The notes under the pieces were generated by a model. It did no database searches and was not told the origin of the DNA. It saw only the letters and a list, made by a program, of their open reading frames with translations. The position numbers were made by a program, and so were the translations under genes. This document shows, piece after piece, positions 7,846 through 17,600 of a DNA stretch of 64,000 nt. Position 1 is the first letter of the stretch. Each line of letters opens with the position of its first letter. Source of the DNA: Massilia sp. H6 (lineage in GTDB: Bacteria; Pseudomonadota; Gammaproteobacteria; Burkholderiales; Burkholderiaceae_D). The stretch lies in assembly GCF_024802625.1 (NCBI RefSeq), contig NZ_CP103371.1:310001-374000 (forward strand), read 5' to 3'.

Positions 7846-8754
7846 TCAGCTTTTCCGACTGGCGCGGCTGCGCAGCAGTCCTTCGCCCGCATACAGGGCC
7901 AGCGCGGCCCAGATCACCACGAAGCCCACCAGGCGCTCGCTGCTGAAGGCTTCGTGGAACAACCATACGCCGAGCGCGAACTGGATGGTCGGCGACAGGT
8001 ATTGCAGCAAGCCCAAAATCGACAGCGGGATCTTGCGCGCCCCGCTGGCAAACAGCAGCAAGGGGATGGCCGTGATCGGACCGGCCGCGACCAGCAGCAG
8101 GCGGGTCGTATCGAGCGGCGCATTTACGAAGGCATTCGCGCCGTGCATCGTCAGCCAGGCAAGGTAGCCGGCAGCAAACGGAAACAGCACCATGGTCTCG
8201 AACGACAGGCCCTCTAGCGCGCCCAGCGCCGCGGTCTTGCGCAGCAGGCCGTAGCCACCGAACGAGGCGGCCAGGAACAGCGCAATCCAGGGCACCGTTC
8301 CGGACTGCCAGGTCAGCCAGCACACGCCCAGCGCAGCCAGGGCGATGGCCATCCACTGCACGGTGCGCATGCGTTCCTTCAGGATCAGGAACCCGAACAT
8401 GATGTTTACCAGCGGATTAATAAAGTAACCAAGGCTCGCTTCGATGACATGTCCGTTCTTGACTGCCCAGATATACATCAGCCAATTGGCCGACAGTAGC
8501 AAGGCCGATGCGGCGAAGCTCCAGAACACCCGTGGCTGGCGCACGATGGCAAGCCATTGCCATTGGCGGCGCCAGGCCAGCACAATCAGAAGAAAGGCCA
8601 GCGACCACAGCACCCGGTGGACCAGGATCTGCGTCGGCGGCACATCGCCGATCGCATGGAAATAAATAGGAAACAGGCCCCAGCACAGAAAGGCCAGGGC
8701 AGCTGACAAGATACCGGAACGCATGGAGAGAGAAGGCGATTGCAGGGCTCGCAT
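7846..8754 (-). CDS. rarD: EamA-family transporter RarD
   Basis: The protein has about ten membrane helices in two EamA repeats. Its N-terminal sequence GILSAALAFLCWGLFPIYF and the HRVLWSLAFLL block are characteristic of RarD, named for a chloramphenicol-sensitivity phenotype; the physiological substrate is unsettled. I chose the ATG at 8754 (302 aa) because GGGAGG lies just upstream. A later ATG at 8724 would give 292 aa, closer to the usual ~296, but has no visible ribosome site. The gene is divergent from kup. Confidence 0.85.
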   Translation of the reverse strand: MRALQSPSLSMRSGILSAALAFLCWGLFPIYFHAIGDVPPTQILVHRVLWSLAFLLIVLAWRRQWQWLAIVRQPRVFWSFAASALLLSANWLMYIWAVKNGHVIEASLGYFINPLVNIMFGFLILKERMRTVQWMAIALAALGVCWLTWQSGTVPWIALFLAASFGGYGLLRKTAALGALEGLSFETMVLFPFAAGYLAWLTMHGANAFVNAPLDTTRLLLVAAGPITAIPLLLFASGARKIPLSILGLLQYLSPTIQFALGVWLFHEAFSSERLVGFVVIWAALALYAGEGLLRSRASRKS

Positions 8755-8888
8755 TATCCTCCCAACCCGGTTTCCCTGCTGGCTAACACGAAAATTGCTC
8801 AGGTGTATGATACGCAACGAAATCTTCTTGCAATTATCACGTCGATCTTCTATGGTGCGGTGCACCAACATTCATCCATGGTGCAGTC

Positions 8889-10766
8889 TTGAGCTCCGAG
8901 AACAAGAAAAGCAGCGTTGCCGCCCTCACGCTGGCTGCGGTCGGCATCGTCTATGGCGACATCGGCACCAGTCCGCTGTACACATTGCGGGCGATCTTCG
9001 GCAGCGAGCATGGCCTGCCGCTTACCCATCCCAATATCCTGGGCATCATCTCGCTGATTTTCTGGAGCCTGACCATTGTCGTCTCGCTCAAGTACGTCAC
9101 GCTGATCCTGCGCGCCGACAACCGTGGCGAGGGCGGCATCGTCGCCCTGATGGCGCAGGCCACCAATTCAGTGACGAAACACTCGCGCTGGCACTTCCCG
9201 CTGCTTGTCATAGGTGTGCTGGGCGCTACGATGTTCTACGGCGACAGCGTGATCACGCCGGCCATCTCGGTACTTGGCGCCATCGAAGGTCTTGAAGTCG
9301 CGGCGCCGGGGATGGCGCATTACGTGGTGCCGCTGGCGGTCGTGGTGCTGGTGCTGTTATACAGCGTGCAAAGTCATGGCACGGCTGGCATCGGCCGTTT
9401 CTTCGGCCCCGTGATGCTGGTCTGGTTCATCGTGCTGGCGATCATGGGTGTAATCAACATCATCGAGGCGCCCGTCATTCTGCAGGCGCTCAATCCGTAT
9501 CACGCGCTGCGATTCATGTTCGATAACAAGTTGTTGGCCTTTGTCGCCCTTGGGGCGGTGGTGCTAGCCATTACCGGTGCCGAGGCGCTGTATGCCGACA
9601 TGGGCCACTTCGGCCGCAAGCCGATTCGCCTGGCATGGTTTACCGTCGCCTTTCCGGCGCTGGCGCTGAATTATCTTGGCCAGGGCGGACTGCTGATCAT
9701 GCAGCCAGAGGCGGTCGACAACCCGTTCTACCATCAGCTCGGTTCGTGGAGCGTCATCCCGCTGGTGATCCTGTCGACCATGGCGGCAGTGATTGCATCG
9801 CAAGCGACCATTTCCGGCACGTACTCGATGACCAAGCAAGCCATTGCACTCGGCTTGCTGCCGCGCATGCGCATTCGTCATACCTCGGAAAGCGAAATTG
9901 GCCAGATTTATATTCCGGCCGTAAATTGGGCGCAATTGGCCATCGTATTGATTGCCGTCGTCGGCTTCGGCTCGTCGGAAAAACTGGCCGGCGCCTATGG
10001 CATCGCGGTCACGGCAACCATGCTGGCTACCACGATCCTGACCTTCTTCGTGACACGTTACCGCTGGAAGTTGCCGCTCATCGTATGCATCGGCGCGACC
10101 GGTTTTTTCCTGGTCATCGACGTGCTGCTGTTCGCATCGACCTCGCTCAAGCTGTTCCACGGCGGCTGGTTCCCGCTGCTGCTCGCCACTGTGCTGCTGA
10201 CCCTGATGCTGACCTGGAAGCGCGGCCGCGAACTGGTGTCCGACAACCTGGAAAAGCACGCCATTCCGCTGGAAGCCTTCATGGAATCGCTGTTCGTGGC
10301 GCCGCCGGCGCGGGTGCCGGGTACGGCCCTGTTCTTGCGCGGCGAAAGCGATGGCGTGCCGCACGCGCTGCTGCACAACCTGTCGCATAACAAGGTGCTG
10401 CACGAGCGTGTCGTGTTTTTGACGGTACACATCATCGAAGAACCGTGGGTGCCCGAAGAAGACCAGGTAGCAATCGTCGAACTGGGTCACAACTGCTTCC
10501 AGCTCAATGTGCGCTATGGCTTCAAGGATGAACCGGACATTCCGGACATCCTGCGCCGCTGCAGCAGCCTGGGGCTGGCGTTCGAGATGATGGAAACCTC
10601 GTTCTTCATTGCGCGCCAGACCGTGGTGTCGACGCCGGACGGGGGCATGGCCCCGTGGCGCGAGCACCTGTACGTGATGATGTCCCGCAACGCACGCGCG
10701 GCAGCGGACTATTACCAGATCCCACCGAACCGGGTAATCGAGCTGGGCACCCAAATCGAAATCTGA
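8889..10766 (+). CDS. kup: KUP-family potassium uptake protein
   Basis: The 625-residue product has about 12 membrane helices in residues ~10-440 and a soluble C-terminal domain. It opens with the family hallmark GIVYGDIGTSPLYTLR and has GEGGIVALMA and FYGDSVITPAISVLGAIEGLEV. KUP imports K+ by proton symport, mainly at low pH. The start appears to be TTG at 8889; the upstream ATG at 8878 is in another frame and soon meets a stop. A short inverted repeat (TGGTGC-GGT-GCACCA, 8853-8867) lies 21 bases upstream of the start. Confidence 0.93.
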   Translation: MSSENKKSSVAALTLAAVGIVYGDIGTSPLYTLRAIFGSEHGLPLTHPNILGIISLIFWSLTIVVSLKYVTLILRADNRGEGGIVALMAQATNSVTKHSRWHFPLLVIGVLGATMFYGDSVITPAISVLGAIEGLEVAAPGMAHYVVPLAVVVLVLLYSVQSHGTAGIGRFFGPVMLVWFIVLAIMGVINIIEAPVILQALNPYHALRFMFDNKLLAFVALGAVVLAITGAEALYADMGHFGRKPIRLAWFTVAFPALALNYLGQGGLLIMQPEAVDNPFYHQLGSWSVIPLVILSTMAAVIASQATISGTYSMTKQAIALGLLPRMRIRHTSESEIGQIYIPAVNWAQLAIVLIAVVGFGSSEKLAGAYGIAVTATMLATTILTFFVTRYRWKLPLIVCIGATGFFLVIDVLLFASTSLKLFHGGWFPLLLATVLLTLMLTWKRGRELVSDNLEKHAIPLEAFMESLFVAPPARVPGTALFLRGESDGVPHALLHNLSHNKVLHERVVFLTVHIIEEPWVPEEDQVAIVELGHNCFQLNVRYGFKDEPDIPDILRRCSSLGLAFEMMETSFFIARQTVVSTPDGGMAPWREHLYVMMSRNARAAADYYQIPPNRVIELGTQIEI

Positions 10767-10886
10767 TTTACAAAAAAATACAGAAGCGGGACACACGCAG
10801 GTAAGTGAGTCGGGTAATGTGCGCCATTGCGTCTCATAAACATGGGCGCTCATTCAATGTTGACTTATTTTGCCAAGGACCGTTCC

Positions 10887-11318
10887 ATGAAGCTGAAGTT
10901 GCCCCTGATTGCCGCCTTTGTTGCCATGCTCTCGCTGACCGCCTGCGGCGGCGGCGGAAATTCCAGCGACAGTGTCGCCGTCAGCAGCCCAGCCGCGCTG
11001 ACCAAGACCGACAACACCGTTGGCAGCGGCACTGAAGCCGTGAGCGGCAAGACCGTCACCGTCGACTACACGCTGTGGCTGTACAACGACAAGGCAGCCG
11101 ACTTCAAGGGTAGCCGCCTGGAATCCGGGCCCTATACTTTCGTGATCGGTTCGGCCAACACAATCCAGGGTTTCCAGCAGGGCGTGCTGGGCATGAAGGT
11201 CGGCGGCAAGCGCACTGTCCTGGTTCCGGCCAGCCTGGGCTATGGCGCCGCCGGCAGCGGCCGCGTGCCGCCGAATTCGGGCCTGGTCTTCGAGCTGGTC
11301 CTGAACAAGGTCGAGTAA
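10887..11318 (+). CDS. lipoprotein FKBP-type peptidyl-prolyl isomerase
   Basis: The product is 143 residues. Its signal peptide ends in the lipobox LTAC (Cys20), followed by a Gly/Ser linker, so it is probably a lipid-anchored envelope protein. The FKBP domain (residues ~45-143) has GKTVTVDYTLWLYN, FVIGSANTIQGFQQGVLGMKVGGKRTVLVPASLGYG and the closing VPPNSGLVFELVLNKVE. It catalyses cis-trans isomerisation of prolyl bonds and may help fold envelope proteins. AAGGA eight bases before the ATG supports this start. Confidence 0.9.
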   Translation: MKLKLPLIAAFVAMLSLTACGGGGNSSDSVAVSSPAALTKTDNTVGSGTEAVSGKTVTVDYTLWLYNDKAADFKGSRLESGPYTFVIGSANTIQGFQQGVLGMKVGGKRTVLVPASLGYGAAGSGRVPPNSGLVFELVLNKVE

Positions 11319-11325
11319 GCGCGCA

Positions 11326-11339
11326 CGCCTGATCAGGCG
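11326..11339. terminator. palindrome after the FKBP gene
   Basis: CGCCTGATCAGGCG is a perfect 14-bp palindrome seven bases after the stop codon, with outer GCGCGC arms extending the hairpin. No T-run follows, so termination activity is uncertain. Confidence 0.4.
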
Positions 11340-11400
11340 CATAGGGCGCGCCAGCCGGATGCCTGAAGCTGCAGGTCTTGACTACTGCGACCCTGCCGCC

Positions 11401-11613
11401 ATGCGCTGCCATACCTTGCTGCTTCTGCTGCTTCTGCTGCTTCTGCTGCTCGTGTCGGCTTGCCGTCCGAGCAGCGCCCACCACCATTCCCCGCCGGCGC
11501 GCGCCTGCGAGCTCCCCCTGGGTGCGCCCCCGGCCGAAACGGATGCCTGGCTGTTGCTGGCCGCGCTGGCCGTCGGTACGGCTGGCCGGCTTGCCACCAG
11601 CCGGCACAGGTAG
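11401..11613 (+). CDS. possible small exported protein with C-terminal anchor
   Basis: This 70-codon frame starts at an ATG without a clear ribosome site. It encodes a poly-leucine signal-like segment ending VSAC, a His/Pro/Ala linker, and a C-terminal hydrophobic stretch (AWLLLAALAVGTAG) with a basic tail (RLATSRHR). The overall plan recalls lipoproteins or sortase/exosortase-type substrates, but there is no PEP motif. The leucines come from a 9-bp tandem repeat (TTCTGCTGC, three copies at 11423-11449), so chance translation of a simple repeat is a real alternative. Confidence 0.3.
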   Translation: MRCHTLLLLLLLLLLLLVSACRPSSAHHHSPPARACELPLGAPPAETDAWLLLAALAVGTAGRLATSRHR

Positions 11614-11616
11614 CTG

Positions 11617-12069
11617 TCAGCGTAGCATGTCGATATGCTCGATGCCGTCTTCGTCGTAGGGTGCCGAGACGGTGGCAAAGCCAAAGCTCTGATAGAACTT
11701 TTCGAGGTAGCGCTGGGCGCCGATGCGGATGCGGTGGCCCGGATACAGCGCTTCGGCGCAGTCGATGCCGCGCGCCAGCAGCGCGCGTCCGGCGCCGCTG
11801 CCGCGTGCGGCCTGGGTGGTGAGCACGCGCCCGAGCGACATCTCGTCATACTTTGCGCCCGGTCCCAGCACCCGCAGGTAAGCCACCAGCTGGCGCTCGC
11901 CCCCGATCGTGCGCCAGCCCAGCAGATGGTGCGCCGCCGGGTCGAGGCCGTCGATGTCGGGATACAGGCAGGTCTGTTCGAGAATGAAGACCTGCTGGCG
12001 CTGGGCCAGCAGCGCGTACAGGTCGGCCGGGCCGAGGTCGTTGAAAGAGGAGAACTGCCAGTCGATCAT
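11617..12069 (-). CDS. elaA: ElaA-type GNAT acetyltransferase
   Basis: The 150-residue protein starts MIDWQFSSFNDLGPADLYALLAQRQQVFILEQ, the ElaA opening, and continues with the acetyl-CoA loop region SLGRVLTTQAARGSGAGRALL (R/Q-x-x-G-x-G/A pattern). It ends with YLEKFYQSFGF, where FYQSFGF is the usual GNAT beta6 region. Substrate is unknown. It lies 35 bases after the HDAC-like gene on the same strand and may be co-transcribed with it. Confidence 0.85.
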   Translation of the reverse strand: MIDWQFSSFNDLGPADLYALLAQRQQVFILEQTCLYPDIDGLDPAAHHLLGWRTIGGERQLVAYLRVLGPGAKYDEMSLGRVLTTQAARGSGAGRALLARGIDCAEALYPGHRIRIGAQRYLEKFYQSFGFATVSAPYDEDGIEHIDMLR

Positions 12070-12104
12070 GATGGTGGGTGGTTATGCCGTGCAGCGTGAC
12101 TTGC

Positions 12105-13139
12105 CTATGCGGCGGTTTCGAAGCCTTCGAGGACGTTGACCATGTTGGTGCAAGGTTCCGGCGCCGCGGCGCCGCCCTCGAAGATGAATGTGGTGGGCAG
12201 GCCAAGGTGCGCGATGCGCTCGCCGACGCGCAGAAAGTCGCCGCCCTGCAAACCGAAGCAGGCTGCGATATCGGCGTCGAGCGACAGCACCAGTGCGTCG
12301 GGGCGAAACATCGCCAGCTTGAGGCAGGCCGTCTCGAGCGCGGCGAACCACTGCGCGCTGCCGCTGCCGGGTGCCAGCGGCAAATTCATGTTGCAGCCCA
12401 GTCCTGCGCCGCTGCCCTGTTCGCCGGCATGCCCCAGGTAGAACGGGTAGGCGTCGCGCGGGTCGAGGTGGATCGACGCGAACAGGACCTCGGCCCGTGC
12501 ATAGAAAATATGCTGGGTGCCGTGTCCATGGTGCCGGCCAAGGTCGAGGACCGCGACCCGTCCCATGCCGTCGTCGAGCAGGTGCTGGGCCGCCAGCGCA
12601 GCATTGTTCAGGAAACAGCCGCCGCCGAACCAGTCGGCGCCCGCATGGCTGCCTGGCGGGAAGGTCAACGCCAGCGTGGCGCGCTCGCCCATGCGCAGCG
12701 CGTGCGCGGCATTGACCGCGCAATCGGCGCCGGTCTTGGCCGCGGTCCAGGTGCCGGCGCCGAGCGGTGTATGGCTGTCGGAGGCATACAGGCCGGTGCG
12801 CGCGAGCAGGTCGTCGAATTCGTCTTCGCGCTCGTTGCGCATGCCCCGTACCGGCCAGGCCGCTGGCAACAGCGCGCGCCCGGCATTGCCAGGCTCGCGC
12901 GCGGTCCATGCGCTCCATGCGGTGCGCAAGAAGTGCAGGTAGCGCGGCGTGTGCACGCGCTCGAGCGACACCAGCGGCACCCCATGCGGGGTAACGATGC
13001 GCCCCAGGCCACGCCGCTCGAACTCGGCCAGCGTCAGCGCGAGCGCCGCGTGCGGATGTGGTCCGCTGCGCTCCTGCCAGGGCGCGGGACCGGGGCCCTC
13101 ACGGTGCTGGGCATGGTGTTCGTTGTAAAAGGTGAGCAA
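12105..13139 (-). CDS. histone deacetylase-fold protein lacking key catalytic residues
   Basis: The 344-residue product aligns end-to-end with class II-like bacterial histone deacetylase/acetylpolyamine amidohydrolase proteins: HPHAALALTLAEFERRGL, TPLGAGTWTAAKTGADCAVNA, GGGCFLNNAALAA, HHGHGTQHIFY and GAGLGCNMNLPLAPGSG. Several active-site positions differ. The usual GHH is GSH (S164), the zinc ligand Asp in DxDxHH is Gly (G201 in LDLGRHH), the distal DAH is DAD (288-290), and the catalytic Tyr after EGG is Ala (A324). H165 and H203 remain. The sequence is otherwise intact, so it may be a pseudo-enzyme or have altered chemistry. Confidence 0.8.
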   Translation of the reverse strand: MLTFYNEHHAQHREGPGPAPWQERSGPHPHAALALTLAEFERRGLGRIVTPHGVPLVSLERVHTPRYLHFLRTAWSAWTAREPGNAGRALLPAAWPVRGMRNEREDEFDDLLARTGLYASDSHTPLGAGTWTAAKTGADCAVNAAHALRMGERATLALTFPPGSHAGADWFGGGCFLNNAALAAQHLLDDGMGRVAVLDLGRHHGHGTQHIFYARAEVLFASIHLDPRDAYPFYLGHAGEQGSGAGLGCNMNLPLAPGSGSAQWFAALETACLKLAMFRPDALVLSLDADIAACFGLQGGDFLRVGERIAHLGLPTTFIFEGGAAAPEPCTNMVNVLEGFETAA

Positions 13140-13195
13140 ATGATTCCCGCGCGAGTGCTGGCCTGGCGCCTGCCGGTCGGTGGCCTACTGGTTGC

Positions 13196-14791
13196 CTACT
13201 GATTGCCGCATAGCGTACTGCTGTTGTAAGCCGCAACGAAGTCGTCGAAGCTGCCGGCATCGGCTGCCTCGATGCTGGCCTGGTCGGCCAGCGAGGCCGC
13301 CGCCATCTCGTCGAACAGCGCTTCTTCGGCTGGCATCAGCGGGCTGTCGCGGAAACTGGCGGCATGCAGCTCGCTCTGGCGCAGGCCGAAGGCGGTGGCC
13401 GAACCCAGTGCGCGGACCTCTTCGAGCACGCGCGCCGATGGCGTCAAGGCGGGGTTGTCGATCTTGGCCTGTTGCAGGCCAAGCGAACTGGCGTGCACGC
13501 CATCCTCGTTATGCCCTTCGTCGAGCAGCTGCGCCACCGGACGAATCCGTTCGATCAGGTCCAGCGCCCACTGCTTGAGCGGGATCTCTACACCGTCGCG
13601 GGTGAGCGTCAAGGCCGGGTCACGGCCTTGCTTGACCGTGCGCGCAAAGTTGCGCGCATGGATCTCGCCTTCCTGGGCACTGATCTGGGGGCTTTCTTCG
13701 AGTGCGCAGAACAGCAAAAAGGCATCCAGGAAGCGGCCGGTCTCCAGGCTGATGCCGACCGGCTCGAACGGATCGACGTCGAGGCAGCGCACCTCGATGT
13801 ACTGCACGCCGCGGTTGCACAGGGCCTGCACCGGGCGCTCGCCGGTACGGATCACGCGCTTCGGGCGGATCGTCGAGTAGTACTCGTTCTCGATCTGCAG
13901 CACGTTGGTGGACAGCTGGATCCATTGGCCGTCTTTCTTGGTGCCGACCGCCTGGTAAGGCGCATAGGGCGTGTTCACCGCCGACATCAGGCTGGTGACA
14001 TAGCTTTCCAGGCTGTTCTCGTGCGGACGCAGGCCGCTTTGCGCGTCGTTCTGGTAACCGAGGTCGCTCATGCGCAGGCTGGTCGCATACGGCAGGTAGA
14101 GGGTGTCGTCCGAGAGCGTCTCGAGATTGTGCGGGCGATCGCGCAGGAAGCTGGTAGTTAGCGCCGGGGTGGCGCCGAACAGGTACATCAACAGCCAGCT
14201 GTAGCGGCGGAAGTTGCGGATGGCCGCGATATAGCTCTCGGACTGGAAATCGCGCAGCGCGTGGCGGCGTTCTTCAGGAATGCCTTCGCTGGCGGCGACC
14301 AGCTGCCACAGCTTTTCGGGCAGCGAATAGTTGTAGTGGATGCCCGCGATGCACTGCATCGCTTTGCCGTAGCGCAGCGCCAGGCCGCGCCGGTATACGT
14401 GCTTGAGCATGCCCAGGTTGGAGCTGCCGTACCAGGCGATCTCGATGTCTTCTTCCGGCGGCAGTTCGCCTGGCATCGACACGCTCCAGAGCATGTCGCC
14501 GTCCATGCGCGCGTGCGCGAAGCGGTGGATCGCGTCAAGCCGGTTGAGCGCCACCGAAATGTCGTGTTCGGCCGGGGTGATGAATTCCAGCAGGGCTTCG
14601 GCGTAGTCGGTGGTAATGAGCGGATTGGTCAGTGCCGAACCAAGCTTGACCGGATGCGGGGTGCGCGCCAGATGGCCGTGGCGGTCGACGCGCAGGGTTT
14701 CGCGCTCGATCCCGCGCAGGCCCTGGCCGAGCAGCGCGCGGTGGTCGTCGTCGTCGAGCAGGGCCAGGCGGCGTTGTAGTTGGTTCGACAC
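13196..14791 (-). CDS. gshA: glutamate-cysteine ligase
   Basis: The 531-residue protein matches the proteobacterial type 1 GshA family: [19 protein letters not shown] near the N-terminus, [37 protein letters not shown] and [17 protein letters not shown]. It makes gamma-glutamylcysteine, the first and rate-limiting step of glutathione synthesis, in the cytoplasm. The length is that expected (~520). gshB is not in the window. The gene is transcribed with the following reverse-strand genes in the same orientation. Confidence 0.96.
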   Translation of the reverse strand: MSNQLQRRLALLDDDDHRALLGQGLRGIERETLRVDRHGHLARTPHPVKLGSALTNPLITTDYAEALLEFITPAEHDISVALNRLDAIHRFAHARMDGDMLWSVSMPGELPPEEDIEIAWYGSSNLGMLKHVYRRGLALRYGKAMQCIAGIHYNYSLPEKLWQLVAASEGIPEERRHALRDFQSESYIAAIRNFRRYSWLLMYLFGATPALTTSFLRDRPHNLETLSDDTLYLPYATSLRMSDLGYQNDAQSGLRPHENSLESYVTSLMSAVNTPYAPYQAVGTKKDGQWIQLSTNVLQIENEYYSTIRPKRVIRTGERPVQALCNRGVQYIEVRCLDVDPFEPVGISLETGRFLDAFLLFCALEESPQISAQEGEIHARNFARTVKQGRDPALTLTRDGVEIPLKQWALDLIERIRPVAQLLDEGHNEDGVHASSLGLQQAKIDNPALTPSARVLEEVRALGSATAFGLRQSELHAASFRDSPLMPAEEALFDEMAAASLADQASIEAADAGSFDDFVAAYNSSTLCGNQ

Positions 14792-14873
14792 GGATGTTTC
14801 CTTTCTTATACTGCCAATGCGGATTGGAGCAGAGATTAACCGAAAAACGGCGAGCGCGCCGGGAGGCCTTTGA

Positions 14874-16700
14874 TTACTGGCGGGACGGCGCCGGGGCAGG
14901 CGCGGGTGCCGCCGGCGATGCCTCTGGCGTAGCTGGTGCGGCCCCCTGCGGGGGCGCTTTCATGGCAGGGGCCTGCTGGTTCACGATCCAGCGCTCGACC
15001 TGGCGCTGGAGCACATCGAGCGGCACGGCGCCGCTGCCCAGCACCGCATCGTGGAAGCGGCGCAGGTCGAAGCGCTCGCCCAGTGCCGCGCGCGCCCGGT
15101 CGCGCAGCGCGGCAATGCGCAGCTGGCCGATCTTGTAGCCCAGCGCCTGGGCCGGCTGGGCGATGTAGCGGTCTACCTCGGCTTCGTTATCGAGGGGTGG
15201 GTTGGCGGTGTGCGCGTTCAGGTAATCGATCGCCTGGCGGCGCGACCAGCCCATTGCGTGGATGCCGGTGTCGACCACCAGCCGCGCCGCGCGCAGCATC
15301 TCTTCGTTGAGCTGGCCAAAGCGCGAGAACGGGTCGTCGAAGAAGCCCAGCTGCGGTCCCAATCCTTCGGCATAGGTTGCCCAGCCTTCGCCAAAGGCGT
15401 GGTACCAGCCGTGGCGCCGAAAGGCCGGCAGGTTGAGCGCCTGGGCGCGCGCTACCTGCAGGTGGTGCCCCGGCACCGCCTCGTGCAGCGCTACGCTGTC
15501 GACCTGCCACATCGGGCGCGCGCCCAGCTGGGTGACGTTCACCACCAGCGCCGCGGTACGCGCCGGGCCGCCGGCTTCGTAGTACGCGACCGGCTGGTGG
15601 GTGCCGTCCTGCATCATCGGCTTGACCGTGATGCCGGCATCCGGAACCGTGGCGACGACTTTCGGCAGCTTCGCCTGCGCGCGCGCGAGCGCCTTGCGGT
15701 AGCGCCCCAGCAGTGCTTCGGGTTCGCTGTAGAACAGGCGCCGGTCGGTGCGCGCGAACACCAAAAATTGCGGCAGGCTGCCACGAAAGCCGGTGCGGCC
15801 AACCTGCGCGGCCATCTGGGCGCGGATACGGGCCACCTCGCGCAGGCCGATGGCATGCACCTCGGCCGCGCTCAGGGCGGTGGTGGTGGCGCTGCGCAGC
15901 AAGAAGGCGTACCAGGCCGCGCCGCCGGGCAGGCTGGACGCGCCGATGCTCGTGCGCGCGGCCGGCAGGTAGTCGCGCCGCAGAAATTGCTCGAGCCGGT
16001 GCAGCGCCACGGCGGCATCGGCCAGCACGGTGATGCTGCGGTTGACCAGTTCCTCGCGCACGTCAAGCTCGATCGAGGCCGGGATGCGTCCGAACGGCGC
16101 ATTCAGCGGCCCGCCGGCAAGTTCGTCGCGCAGCTGCTGCAGCGCATCCGGTACCGGATCGACGACCACCCTCGGTACGGTCCAGCCGGCAGCCATTGCC
16201 GCGCGCATCTGCTCGATCAGCCCATTGACGTGGGCGGGCAAATCTTCCAGGCGCGCCAGGTAGTTGCGGTAGTCTTGCTCGGTCGCGAAGGGCATTTGCG
16301 CAACCAGGCGCGGCAGGCGCAGGTGCAGGCCGTCCCAGGCGCTGATCGGCTGTGGGTCGAAGGCGGTAAACGCGGCCGCCGCCAAGGTACGCTCGCGCGC
16401 CGCGATGAACATCTCGAGCGAGACCAGGTCTTGTCCTTGCAGCTGCGCGCGGTCCAGGCTGCGCGCCTCTTGCAGCACGGCGCGCGCGTGCTCGAGGGCG
16501 GCGCTGCGCGCGGCCAGCGAGGTGTCTGCCAGCTGCGCATTGTGACGGTGCTCGCCGATGCCGGTCGCGTACTCGGGCTGCTGGCGCAGCTGGTACTGCC
16601 ATTCGCGTTCGAACAGGCGACGCGCCTGCTCGGACGGCGTATCGGCGGCGCCGCAGGCGAGGGGGATCAAGAAGAAGAGCGAAGCGAGAAAGGTGCGCAT
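14874..16700 (-). CDS. DUF885 family metallopeptidase-like lipoprotein/exported protein
   Basis: The 608-residue product has a signal peptide ([18 protein letters not shown]) and the DUF885 motif [15 protein letters not shown], an HExxPGHH sequence expected to bind zinc. A late [21 protein letters not shown] block is also typical. Members are thought to be peptidases or carboxypeptidases of the envelope. The Cys in PLAC could be a lipobox, but Pro at -3 is unusual, so cleavage by signal peptidase I is also possible. An upstream TTG would add ten residues and is less likely. The C-terminus is Pro/Ala-rich (last ~35 residues), probably disordered. Confidence 0.82.
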   Translation of the reverse strand: MRTFLASLFFLIPLACGAADTPSEQARRLFEREWQYQLRQQPEYATGIGEHRHNAQLADTSLAARSAALEHARAVLQEARSLDRAQLQGQDLVSLEMFIAARERTLAAAAFTAFDPQPISAWDGLHLRLPRLVAQMPFATEQDYRNYLARLEDLPAHVNGLIEQMRAAMAAGWTVPRVVVDPVPDALQQLRDELAGGPLNAPFGRIPASIELDVREELVNRSITVLADAAVALHRLEQFLRRDYLPAARTSIGASSLPGGAAWYAFLLRSATTTALSAAEVHAIGLREVARIRAQMAAQVGRTGFRGSLPQFLVFARTDRRLFYSEPEALLGRYRKALARAQAKLPKVVATVPDAGITVKPMMQDGTHQPVAYYEAGGPARTAALVVNVTQLGARPMWQVDSVALHEAVPGHHLQVARAQALNLPAFRRHGWYHAFGEGWATYAEGLGPQLGFFDDPFSRFGQLNEEMLRAARLVVDTGIHAMGWSRRQAIDYLNAHTANPPLDNEAEVDRYIAQPAQALGYKIGQLRIAALRDRARAALGERFDLRRFHDAVLGSGAVPLDVLQRQVERWIVNQQAPAMKAPPQGAAPATPEASPAAPAPAPAPSRQ

Positions 16701-16772
16701 GCGGTGCCCGCGCAAGGGGACGACGGTCAAGGAATGGTCATTGTAACAAGACCTGCTCCGGCGGCGCGCAGC

Positions 16773-17600
16773 TTAGGCCAGCCGAGCGCCGCTGACGCGT
16801 TCGATGCCGGACAAGTCGCGCCAGCTGTGCACCTCGAGCAGGCCGCGCGCGTCGAGCAGCGCGCGCACCGCCACGGCCTGGTCGTAGCCATGTTCGAGCA
16901 GCAGCCAGCCGCCCGCCACCAGGTGGTCGGGCGCGCCGTCGATGATGGCGCGCAGCGCCGACAGGCCGTCGGCGCCGTCGGTCAGGGCGCCGACCGGTTC
17001 AAAGCGCAAATCGCCCTGCGCCAGGTGTTCGTCGCCGGCCGCGATATAGGGCGGATTCGAGGCGATCAGCTCGAACCGTTCGCCCGCGACGGCGGCAAAC
17101 CAGTCGCTGCGCAGGAAACGCACCGCGGCGCCGTTGGCGGCGGCGTTATCGCGCGCGATGGCCAGCGCCGCTTCGCTCAGGTCGAGCGCGGTGACGATGG
17201 CGTCCGGGCGACTGTGGGCACAGGCAACCGCTATCGCGCCGCTGCCGGTGCCCATGTCGAGCAGGCGCCCGGCCGCGGGCAGGCGCTCGAGGGCCAGTTC
17301 GACGATCAGTTCGGTATCCGGGCGCGGTATCAGCACGCCGGGCGCGACCCGGAACGGCAGGCCGAAGAACTCGCGGCTGCCGACGATATAGGCGATCGGC
17401 TCGCCATCGAGGCGGCGCTGCACCAGCGCGCCGAGAGTGGCCGCTTCTTCGAGTGTCAGCACGCGCTCGGATTGCGTGATCAGGCCAACCCGCGCCAGGC
17501 CGAGCGCATGGCATAGCAGGATGCGGTTTTCCAGCGGATCGAGCGGCAGCGCCGCCTGCAGCTGCTTGAGCGTTGCCCCGGCGGCTGGCAACGGCGTCAT
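16773..17600 (-). CDS. prmC: release factor glutamine methyltransferase PrmC
   Basis: The 275-residue protein has an N-terminal helical domain (residues ~1-80), then the SAM-binding sequence LLDMGTGSGAIAVACA and the catalytic NPPY motif in ELIASNPPYIAAG. It methylates the GGQ glutamine of release factors RF1 and RF2. The ATG overlaps the dsbB stop by one base. RF1 (prfA), its substrate, is encoded just upstream in the same direction, so the operon links substrate and modifying enzyme. Confidence 0.95.
   Translation of the reverse strand: MTPLPAAGATLKQLQAALPLDPLENRILLCHALGLARVGLITQSERVLTLEEAATLGALVQRRLDGEPIAYIVGSREFFGLPFRVAPGVLIPRPDTELIVELALERLPAAGRLLDMGTGSGAIAVACAHSRPDAIVTALDLSEAALAIARDNAAANGAAVRFLRSDWFAAVAGERFELIASNPPYIAAGDEHLAQGDLRFEPVGALTDGADGLSALRAIIDGAPDHLVAGGWLLLEHGYDQAVAVRALLDARGLLEVHSWRDLSGIERVSGARLA

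Noticed and set aside
6200..8167. Very long + strand frame (655 codons) opposite ettA and rarD
   Set aside because: High GC content leaves few stops on the antisense strand, and the translation is low-complexity (Arg/Ala/Gln/His-rich) with no domain; ettA and rarD explain the region.
16701..16730. TTG start for the DUF885 gene, ten codons upstream
   Set aside because: The ATG at 16700 starts directly with the signal peptide; the extension adds charged residues without a ribosome site.
15051..17516. Long + strand frame (821 codons) opposite the DUF885 and prmC genes
   Set aside because: It has the same antisense artefact composition, while the reverse-strand genes have recognisable motifs.
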